Origin: Treponema sp. UBA792
GTDB lineage: Bacteria; Spirochaetota; Spirochaetia; Treponematales; Treponemataceae
DNA length: 64,000 bases
Assembly (NCBI GenBank): GCA_002296965.1
Contig: DBIW01000031.1
Coordinates: 1 to 64,000, forward strand
Direction: 5' to 3'
Part shown: positions 1 through 6,531 of the stretch, piece by piece
Position numbering within the stretch: position 1 is the stretch's first letter
How the letters are laid out: each line of letters starts with the position of its first letter
Notes under the pieces: generated by a model
The model's input: only the letters and a program-made list of their open reading frames with translations
What the model was told of the DNA's origin: nothing
The model's database searches: none
Translations under genes and position numbers: made by a program

Positions 1-127
1 GGTCTGGACAATCGCCGACATCACGAACGCGCTCATGGCAATTCCGAACTGCATCTCGCTGATTGTTCTCAGCGGAATTGTGGCAAAGGAAACAAAGGCG
101 TATTTCGAAAAATACCCGACTCTGTGA
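1..127 (+). CDS. Sodium:alanine/glycine symporter (AGCS family), C-terminal fragment
   Basis: Only the last 41 codons are present, read in frame from base 2 to a TGA at 125-127. The peptide WTIADITNALMAIPN, followed by a hydrophobic stretch with LSGIVAKET, matches the end of AGCS-family sodium/amino-acid symporters, which have about 10-11 membrane helices and import alanine or glycine with Na+. The short tail ending in KYPTL would lie in the cytoplasm. The substrate cannot be told from this piece. A hairpin terminator follows directly, so the gene ends its transcription unit. Confidence 0.75.
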   Translation, partial: VWTIADITNALMAIPNCISLIVLSGIVAKETKAYFEKYPTL

Positions 128-132
128 CGCTG

Positions 133-170
133 AATAGGGCGGTCTGTCCGGATCGCCTTATTATTTGTTG
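133..170 (+). terminator. Rho-independent terminator after the AGCS symporter
   Basis: Arms at 133-144 and 151-162 form a 12-bp stem with two G-U pairs around a 6-base loop. A T-rich tail (ATTTGTTG) follows. It lies 5 bases after the symporter stop codon. Confidence 0.7.
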
Positions 171-177
171 TGGGGCA

Positions 178-206
178 GAGATTCCCGCATCAAGTGCGGG
201 AATGAC
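178..206. repeat. Palindromic intergenic element overlapping the 3' end of the GH3 gene
   Basis: ATTCCCGCA (181-189) and TGCGGGAAT (195-203) are perfect 9-bp inverted arms around TCAAG. The outer context, GAGATTCCCGCA and TGCGGGAATGAC, has the look of the short palindromes that recur in many bacterial genomes next to gene ends. The stop codon of the GH3 gene (complement of 190-192) lies in the loop, and its last codons are made by the right arm. Only one copy is in this window, so dispersal is inferred. It could also act as a terminator between the two convergent genes. Confidence 0.5.
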
Positions 207-1443
207 ATTCCGCTGCGGCGATTATGTATGATCCGTCGTTCAGAGACCGGAATTCAAGAATTCCGGCCTTTATCTTGAATCTTATTATTCTTTCCACTGA
301 TTCGTCTATTTTTTTTCTGAATTCCGCATCCTTTTCCATCTGTGTGACAAGTATTTTTGCCGGTGCTGCGAATCTTTTCTCAGAAATCATTATGCAGTCT
401 GTTCCTGCTTCCACCGCCATCAGCGCGGCTTTTTCCGGCGGATAACCGTTGTCCGCAAGGGCTCCCATAAAGATGTCGTCCGAGAATACGATTCCTTTGT
501 ATCCGAGCTGTCCTCGCAGAATCTCCGAAATCCATTTTTTTGAAAGACAGGCCGGAACTCCCGGATCCAGGGCCTGTGTCCGCGCGTGGGACATGAGAAT
601 TCCTGCCGGTTCCCTGCGCATTATTTCAGCAAACGGCCGGATCATTTTTTCGAGCTGCGCATAATCCGCCGTTATTTCCGGAAGCCCTGTGTGAGGATCG
701 GTGTTCGTGTTGCCGGGAAAATGCTTCAGGACGGCGCCGATGCCGTTGTTTCCGTAGGCGTTCACGGCTGCCGTTCCGTACTTTATGGTGGTATCTGCAT
801 CGCCGAAACTCCTTCTGCCCAGAAATTCCCTGTTTTCCAAAGTCTCCGCCTCGGCCACCGGCGCCAGATTCAGATGGAATCCCAGACGGCGCATCTGCTC
901 CGCCTTTTGCGAGTATAGCTGATACGCCTGTCCAATCTCCATTGTCTCCGCGACTTTTTTCTGTGACGGAAGCGGTTCTCCAAGTTTTCCGAGCCTGTCC
1001 ACGTAGCCGCCTTCCTGATCTGTCGCCAGAAACGGAGGAATTATTTTTCCGGATATGCAGAATTCTCTTATCGAGCCGGTGAATTCCCTTACTTTCTCCT
1101 CAGTGTCCGCAATGTTGTACGAAAAGAAAATGTATCCTCCCGGAACAAGCGGTTCTCCGGAAGATTTGTCGATTGCGGACATTTTCTCCACCGGAATGAA
1201 ATCCGCATTTCCTTCTATATTGATGATGAACATCTGGGCGGCCTTCTGCGCGTCCGACATCGCGCCGATGAATTTTTTTACGGCCTTGTCCTGCTCCAGA
1301 AGCGCGTTTTGAATCATGGTGTTTGTCTCCGCGGCGTTTCTGCGGACTTGCAATTCGGCCTTGCCGGTCTTTGAGCCTGATCTGCATGAAAATGCTGCCG
1401 CCGCCAGAACGGACAGAATCACGATATGGGCATTTTTTTTCAT
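190..1443 (-). CDS. Glycoside hydrolase family 3 lipoprotein, beta-N-acetylhexosaminidase-like
   Basis: A 417-aa protein with a lipoprotein signal: MKKN, a hydrophobic run, then the lipobox AAFSC with Cys at about residue 20. The GH3 N-terminal barrel follows. Visible family motifs are KHFPGN (substrate-binding Lys-His), ILMSHA and the GIVFSDDIFMG segment, whose Asp is the predicted nucleophile in NagZ-type enzymes. Length and lack of a second GH3 domain fit NagZ-like enzymes that remove N-acetylglucosamine from peptidoglycan fragments or glycans. The lipid anchor puts it in the periplasm, unlike cytoplasmic E. coli NagZ. It is a single-gene unit. The -10 box sits 6 bases before the ATG with no ribosome site, so the mRNA is probably leaderless. 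The last residues are encoded by a palindromic element. Confidence 0.88.
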   Translation of the reverse strand: MKKNAHIVILSVLAAAAFSCRSGSKTGKAELQVRRNAAETNTMIQNALLEQDKAVKKFIGAMSDAQKAAQMFIINIEGNADFIPVEKMSAIDKSSGEPLVPGGYIFFSYNIADTEEKVREFTGSIREFCISGKIIPPFLATDQEGGYVDRLGKLGEPLPSQKKVAETMEIGQAYQLYSQKAEQMRRLGFHLNLAPVAEAETLENREFLGRRSFGDADTTIKYGTAAVNAYGNNGIGAVLKHFPGNTNTDPHTGLPEITADYAQLEKMIRPFAEIMRREPAGILMSHARTQALDPGVPACLSKKWISEILRGQLGYKGIVFSDDIFMGALADNGYPPEKAALMAVEAGTDCIMISEKRFAAPAKILVTQMEKDAEFRKKIDESVERIIRFKIKAGILEFRSLNDGSYIIAAAECHSRT

Positions 1444-1449
1444 GCGGCG

Positions 1450-1478
1450 ATTATAAGCCGAATGGAAAAAAAAATCAA
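1450..1478 (-). promoter_or_regulatory. Promoter of the GH3 lipoprotein gene, predicted leaderless
   Basis: On the minus strand: -35 TTGATT (1473-1478), a 17-base spacer, -10 TATAAT (1450-1455), then CGCCGC and the ATG at 1443. Transcription would start at or next to the A of ATG. There is no purine-rich ribosome site in the 20 bases upstream. The core from TATAAT to ATG is identical at dnaE. Confidence 0.6.
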
Positions 1479-1557
1479 AAGATGATAGAATAGTCCGTCA
1501 TCCGCTCCGGTTCGTGCGGATGGTATATCTCCCGGTTCATTATGGAAAGTTGATGTC

Positions 1558-2853
1558 ATGGAATATTTTAAGCTTCAGATCGGTTGTCTGGTCTTTGTTC
1601 TTTACATAGCATTTGTTTATCTTAGGGAAACTGGCCGCCGTACCGGTGTAAGGCGTTCCCTTTATTTTATGGTTCTTGTGGTGATAAGCGTAGTGAACCT
1701 GATTTTTGACGGTGCCACGGCATATACGGTCAATCACCTTGATTCCGTTCCGCGTGCCTTGAATCTTGTTCTGCATCTGGTGTTTCTGCTTTCGCTGGAC
1801 ACGCTGATTTTTTATATGTTCCATTATATGCTTTCATTTACTGAATATAGCCATCCCCCGCTTTTCGGCAGAATTTTCGTATGGCTTCCGTTTGCAGTAA
1901 ACGTGCTGGTTCTTGTCGTGAATATCCGGAATCTTGAATTCAGAACCGGAACGGTGACCAATTATTCGATGGGAGTTTCTGTATACACCTGCTACGCGAC
2001 CGCTGCAGTTTATTTCCTTGCGATGCTCGCTGTGTTCTTCCGGCGGAGTAAATATATTGAAAGCAGGAAACGCGTCAGTATATTTACGTTTCTTTTTGTA
2101 TTCCTCTGCGTCACGATGTATCAGATGCTGCGGCCGGAAAGCCTTATTTCGTCAATAGGACCTGTGATGTTTGTCCTGGGAATTTATCTGAACTGCGAGG
2201 ATCCGGCGCTGATCAGGCTTGCGGAATCAACTGCCGCGACGGTGGTTGATTTCTCAACGATGGTCGAGAACCGCGATGACAGCACCGGCGGTCACGTAAA
2301 GAGAACTTCCGCTTATGTCTCGCTTCTTGCCGATGCGCTTTGGAAGAGGGGATATTACAACGATGTTTTTACCAAAGACTATATGAACGAGCTTGCGCTT
2401 GCGGCGCCGCTTCATGATATAGGAAAAATCGGGGTTCCTGATTCCATTCTGCAGAAGCCCGGCCGCCTGACCGACATGGAATTCGAGATTATGAAAACTC
2501 ATGCCGCACGCGGCGGGGAGCTGATTCTTGAGACATTCGGAAAAAGAGAGGATCAGAAGTTTGTGAGCACCGCTTTTGATGTTGCGCGGCATCATCATGA
2601 GAAATGGAACGGAAACGGCTATCCCGACAGGCTCCGCGGCGAGGAGATTCCTCTCTGCGCAAGGATAATGGCTGTGGCCGACGTGTTTGACGCGCTTTCT
2701 CAGAACCGCTGTTACCGTGCGGCGATGCCTCTTGACCGCTGCTTTGAGATAATCGAGTCAGGCCGTGGAACTGATTTTGATCCGCTTCTTGTCGATGTCT
2801 TTCTTGAAATCCGTTCTGAGGTCGAGAACGTCCATGCGAAGGTGAATTCATAA
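1558..2853 (+). CDS. Membrane HD-GYP protein (cyclic-di-GMP phosphodiesterase)
   Basis: A 431-aa protein. The N-terminal ~220 residues hold about seven hydrophobic segments, and the C-terminal half is an HD-GYP domain. The metal-binding LHDIGKIG lies at about 285-292, with its HD pair at 286-287. HHHEKWNGNGYP lies at about 345-356 and keeps the GYP signature. HD-GYP enzymes hydrolyse cyclic-di-GMP to GMP. The membrane part presumably senses an unknown signal. Its layout resembles the N-terminus of the GGDEF-EAL protein at 49600. GGAAAG about 9 bases before the ATG could be a weak ribosome site, and a 7-bp hairpin sits in the leader. pepF starts 40 bases downstream but has its own -10 box. Confidence 0.88.
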   Translation: MEYFKLQIGCLVFVLYIAFVYLRETGRRTGVRRSLYFMVLVVISVVNLIFDGATAYTVNHLDSVPRALNLVLHLVFLLSLDTLIFYMFHYMLSFTEYSHPPLFGRIFVWLPFAVNVLVLVVNIRNLEFRTGTVTNYSMGVSVYTCYATAAVYFLAMLAVFFRRSKYIESRKRVSIFTFLFVFLCVTMYQMLRPESLISSIGPVMFVLGIYLNCEDPALIRLAESTAATVVDFSTMVENRDDSTGGHVKRTSAYVSLLADALWKRGYYNDVFTKDYMNELALAAPLHDIGKIGVPDSILQKPGRLTDMEFEIMKTHAARGGELILETFGKREDQKFVSTAFDVARHHHEKWNGNGYPDRLRGEEIPLCARIMAVADVFDALSQNRCYRAAMPLDRCFEIIESGRGTDFDPLLVDVFLEIRSEVENVHAKVNS

Positions 2854-2857
2854 GCCC

Positions 2858-2887
2858 TTGTTAGATTCAGGTGATTAGGTATATAAT
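2858..2887 (+). promoter_or_regulatory. Promoter of pepF, predicted leaderless
   Basis: -35 TTGTTA (2858-2863), 18-base spacer, -10 TATAAT (2882-2887), then CCGGGT and the pepF ATG at 2894. The spacing places the transcription start at the ATG. No ribosome site is seen. Confidence 0.5.
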
Positions 2888-2893
2888 CCGGGT

Positions 2894-4705
2894 ATGAGCA
2901 ATACCGAAATTCCGGCAAGAAAGGATGTGCCTGCGTCGGACAAATGGAATCTTTCTTCTATATTCAAATCTGATGACGAGTGGGAGAATGCGCTTAAGTC
3001 GCTGCCGTCTCTCACTGAAAATGCGGCCAAGTTCAAGGGAAAAATATCGTCTTCTCCGGAACAGATTCTTGGCGCGCTGAAAGCCTATGAGCAGGCCCAG
3101 CTTGCGATGGAGACAGTCTATCATTATGCCGCGCTCCAGCATGAGGCGGACGAGAATGAGCCGGTCGCCGCTGACAGATACGGGCGTGCGGTCATGGCAT
3201 ATACCGAGATGCAGACGGGACTGAGCTTTTTTGATCCTGAAATTCAGACCATAGATGAGGTGAGGCTGCGTTCCTGGATTCAGAAACCCGAATTCGCGGC
3301 ATACCGTGTGTATATAGAGAAGCTCCTCCGGTTCCGTCCGTATATTCTGTCAGAAAAGGAGGAGAGGCTTCTTTCGCTTGGAATTCAGACCGCGTCAACA
3401 CCGGAGAATGTGTTCAGTATGCTTACAAATGTTGACATGAACAGGTCGTTCGGAACGGTCAGCGTTGACGGAAAGGAGCTTCCGCTTACACAGACGACAT
3501 GGTCGGTCTTTATGGAAAACCAGAACCGCGATGTCCGCCGCGAGGCATACAGGAAATTCTATGCGAAATTCGAGGAGAATCAGAATACAATCGCCGCGCT
3601 GTACGCCGGCTCCGTAAATCAGGATGTCTTCACGATGAGGGCGCGCGGATATTCCTCAAGCCTTGAGCAGGCGCTTTACGGTGACAAGGTTCCTCTTTCC
3701 GTATATCACAATCTGATTGACTGCGTCCATAAAAACCTCGCTCCGCTCCATGATTACTACAGTCTCAGAAAGAATATCCTTGGAGTTGACGAGCTGCGCC
3801 ATTATGATGTCTACGTTCCTCTTGTAAAATCTGTGACTGCAAGGACGACTTACGCTGAGGCGGTTGAAATCTGCCGGAAGGCGCTTTCTCCGCTCGGAAG
3901 CGAATACACAGACAGGCTGTGCGCCGGACTAAAAGGCGGTTGGGTTGACCGCTACGAGAACACTGGAAAACACAGCGGCGCTTTTTCCAGCGGCTCGTTT
4001 GTCGGGGATCCGTACATATTGCTGAATTATAAGGATGACGTTATCCGGGATGTGTTCACCATGGCTCATGAGGGCGGACATTCAATGCATTCCTGGTATT
4101 CCGTCCACAACAATCCGTTCCTTTCCTACGATTATACGATTTTCGAGGCGGAAGTCGCGTCAACGTTCAACGAGGAGCTGGTGTTCGAGTATCTTATGAA
4201 AAACGCGGTTGACGAGCGGATGCAGCTCTACCTGCTTTCGATGCGCGCATCCGACATAATGGCGACGCTCTACCGGCAGACCATGTTCGCGGAATTCGAG
4301 CTCAAGGCTCACGGACTTGTCGAGAACGGAACTCCGCTTACGGTCGATGTGCTCCGCAAAATTTACCGGGAGCTTCTGGAGCTTTATTTCGGGCCGGAAA
4401 TGCATTTTGAGGAGAATTCCGACCTTGAGGGGCTTCGGATTCCGCATTTTTACACGGCGTTCTACGTGTACAAATATGCGACAGGAATTTCCGCCGCGCT
4501 TGCGCTTGCGAAACGTGTCACCTGCGGCGGAGACGCCGAGAGGCAGGACTATTTCAATTTCCTGAAGTCCGGCGGCTCACGTTATCCGATAGAGTCATTG
4601 CGGATCGCCGGAGTCGATATGGAAAGTCCGGACCCGGTTCAGGCGGCCTGCGATGAATTCAGAAACATCGTTGACAGCCTGAAGAAAAAGCTAAAGAAGG
4701 ACTGA
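2894..4705 (+). CDS. pepF: Oligoendopeptidase F (M3B metallopeptidase)
   Basis: A 603-aa protein, the usual length for PepF. It has no signal peptide, so it is cytoplasmic. The zinc motif HExxH is present as MAHEGGHSMHSW with His392, Glu393 and His396. The third zinc ligand is probably the Glu of the IFEAEVASTFNE segment about 25 residues on. PepF-type enzymes cut oligopeptides of roughly 7-17 residues and serve in peptide nutrition or turnover of signal peptides. It follows the HD-GYP gene but appears to have its own promoter. The adenosine deaminase gene begins 38 bases later with its own strong ribosome site. Confidence 0.95.
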   Translation: MSNTEIPARKDVPASDKWNLSSIFKSDDEWENALKSLPSLTENAAKFKGKISSSPEQILGALKAYEQAQLAMETVYHYAALQHEADENEPVAADRYGRAVMAYTEMQTGLSFFDPEIQTIDEVRLRSWIQKPEFAAYRVYIEKLLRFRPYILSEKEERLLSLGIQTASTPENVFSMLTNVDMNRSFGTVSVDGKELPLTQTTWSVFMENQNRDVRREAYRKFYAKFEENQNTIAALYAGSVNQDVFTMRARGYSSSLEQALYGDKVPLSVYHNLIDCVHKNLAPLHDYYSLRKNILGVDELRHYDVYVPLVKSVTARTTYAEAVEICRKALSPLGSEYTDRLCAGLKGGWVDRYENTGKHSGAFSSGSFVGDPYILLNYKDDVIRDVFTMAHEGGHSMHSWYSVHNNPFLSYDYTIFEAEVASTFNEELVFEYLMKNAVDERMQLYLLSMRASDIMATLYRQTMFAEFELKAHGLVENGTPLTVDVLRKIYRELLELYFGPEMHFEENSDLEGLRIPHFYTAFYVYKYATGISAALALAKRVTCGGDAERQDYFNFLKSGGSRYPIESLRIAGVDMESPDPVQAACDEFRNIVDSLKKKLKKD

Positions 4706-4743
4706 TTTTGCGCCGATAATAAAGGTGGGAGAAGGAGCAGGTT

Positions 4744-5757
4744 TTGGAAAAATCAGAGTTTGAGAATTTTCTTGCGAAAATACCTAAGGCGGAAATACAT
4801 ATTCATATCGAAGCGGTGATAACGCTTGATTCAGTGCGTAAACTTTACAAAAAAAGCACCGGCAAAGATATGAGCGGGGATGAACAGGCGGAACTTTTCT
4901 CCTATACGGATCTGAACGGATTCATAAAGGCCTTTATTCAGGTTCAGAATCTGTTCCAGTCGGTTGACGACTTTGATCTTGTCTTTGATGACCTTGCATC
5001 CTATCTTGTGGCCAACGGAATCGTCTACTGCGAGGCGTTCTTCGCTCCTACGGCTTTCCTCAAAAAAGGATTCTCATATCCTGAGATGACGGCTGTTTTT
5101 TCAAGGAATATCGCTAGAATCAAGGAAAAATACGGAATTACTGTCAGGCTTCTTCTTGATGTGTCGCGCACGTTCGGCTGCGAGAATGCCATGGGCAACT
5201 ATAAGCTTCTTCTTGACTATCCGTGCGCCGACATAATAGGAATAGGGCTGGGCGGAGCGGAGCAGAAGGGACCGGCAAGGGAGTATGCCCCTGTGTTTGA
5301 GCGCGCGCTTGCGGACGGCTTCAGGGCGGTTGCCCATGCGGGCGAGGATGTAGGACCGGAATCAGTCTGGGACACGCTGAATTTCCTCCATGCGCAGCGT
5401 ATCGGCCATGGAATCACATCCGTTCAGGATGAGAAGCTTGTGGAGAAACTTGCGTTGGAGCGGATTCCTCTGGAAGTCTGCATAACAAGCAACACGTTTA
5501 CAGGAAAAGTTGTCCGCGAGGCCAGAAACCATCCGATAAAATACTTTTTTGACCGCGGAATTCTTGTCACGGTGAACACAGATGATCCTGTCTTTTTCAG
5601 GACGAATCTTCTTGACGAATTCTGGATCTGCTACAGCGAGATTGGTTTCCGGATGGACGACATAAAGCAGCTTGTAAAGAACAGTTTCATCGCGTCATTC
5701 CTCTCCGAAGACGAGAAAAATGACTGGTGCGCGAAGGTTGATTCCGCGTGGAACTGA
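4744..5757 (+). CDS. add: Adenosine deaminase family protein
   Basis: A 337-aa protein starting at TTG 4744, placed behind GGGAGAAGGAG. There is no nearer in-frame ATG that keeps the N-terminal metal motif. Family features: AEIHIH near residue 17 (two zinc-binding His), HAGED at 198-202 (zinc-binding His and catalytic Glu), RIGHGI, ITSNTFTG, and NTDDPVFF (zinc-binding Asp). These belong to the enzymes that deaminate adenosine or related purines to inosine. The usual HxHL-x-G sequence reads HIHIEA here, so substrate preference may differ (adenosine, adenine or methylthioadenosine derivatives). The next gene overlaps its end by 10 bases, which points to translational coupling. Confidence 0.85.
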   Translation: MEKSEFENFLAKIPKAEIHIHIEAVITLDSVRKLYKKSTGKDMSGDEQAELFSYTDLNGFIKAFIQVQNLFQSVDDFDLVFDDLASYLVANGIVYCEAFFAPTAFLKKGFSYPEMTAVFSRNIARIKEKYGITVRLLLDVSRTFGCENAMGNYKLLLDYPCADIIGIGLGGAEQKGPAREYAPVFERALADGFRAVAHAGEDVGPESVWDTLNFLHAQRIGHGITSVQDEKLVEKLALERIPLEVCITSNTFTGKVVREARNHPIKYFFDRGILVTVNTDDPVFFRTNLLDEFWICYSEIGFRMDDIKQLVKNSFIASFLSEDEKNDWCAKVDSAWN

Positions 5758-6524
5758 CTCCTCTTGAGAAGTATTACGGAAAATTCAAGGAAGACCACAG
5801 GCTGACCACGCGTCACGGAACTGTTGAATTCACGACATCCATGAAGTACATTCACGATTTCATTCCTGCCGGACAGAAGGTCAGGATCCTTGATGTCGGA
5901 GCCGGAACAGGCCGCTATTCCGTAGCTCTATGTGATGAAGGCCACGATGTGACCGCCGTGGAGCTTGTGCGGCACAATCTGGAGATTCTCCGGGCGAAAC
6001 ACAGACCTGTCAAGACATGGCAGGGCAATGCCGTCTCGCTTTCATTTCTTGAGGACAATTCATTCGACATCACGCTTCTTTTCGGTCCCATGTATCATCT
6101 TCACGGTGACGGCGACAAGCTGAGGGCATTTTCCGAGGCGCGCCGTGTCACCAGAAAGGGCGGAATCATAATGGCCGCTTATGTCATGAATGAATACAGC
6201 GTGATTTCATATTGCTTCTCGGAAAACAGGATTTCGGAAATAATCGCGCGCGGCGGGCTTACAGCGGACTATCATACGGTATGTACGGAGGACGATCTGT
6301 ATGATTACGTCCGTCTTGAGGACATAAACCGTCTGAATTCGGCGGCCGGCCTTGAGAGGGTCAAAATCGTGGCCGCGGACGGGCCGTCAGATTATATGAG
6401 GCGGACACTCAATGCTATGACGGAGGAGACGTTCTCGAAATTCATGGACTATCATCTTGCGACCTGCGAGCGTCCGGAACTTCTCGGCGCGTCCTCTCAT
6501 CTGCTCGACATCCTGCGGAACTGA
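5748..6524 (+). CDS. Class I SAM-dependent methyltransferase
   Basis: A 258-aa protein starting at GTG 5748, overlapping the end of the deaminase gene by 10 bases. Motif I is clear: VRILDVGAGTGRYSVAL at about residues 46-62, followed by an acidic residue in VTAVELV that binds the SAM ribose. A later NSFDITLLFGPMYHL segment matches motif IV of Methyltransf_11 and 25-type proteins. The C-terminal 100 residues are specific and not recognised. The substrate is unknown. Coupling to a purine deaminase might suggest a nucleoside- or SAM-related role, but this is only context. The stop codon lies 7 bases from the end of the convergent mnmG. Confidence 0.85.
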   Translation: MELTPLEKYYGKFKEDHRLTTRHGTVEFTTSMKYIHDFIPAGQKVRILDVGAGTGRYSVALCDEGHDVTAVELVRHNLEILRAKHRPVKTWQGNAVSLSFLEDNSFDITLLFGPMYHLHGDGDKLRAFSEARRVTRKGGIIMAAYVMNEYSVISYCFSENRISEIIARGGLTADYHTVCTEDDLYDYVRLEDINRLNSAAGLERVKIVAADGPSDYMRRTLNAMTEETFSKFMDYHLATCERPELLGASSHLLDILRN

Positions 6525-6531
6525 GCCGGAT

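Noticed and set aside
1498..1523. Hairpin before the HD-GYP gene as a cyclic-di-GMP riboswitch
   Set aside because: Only a 7-bp stem (CATCCGC/GCGGATG) is present. The conserved core of GEMM-type riboswitches is not visible and the leader is too short.
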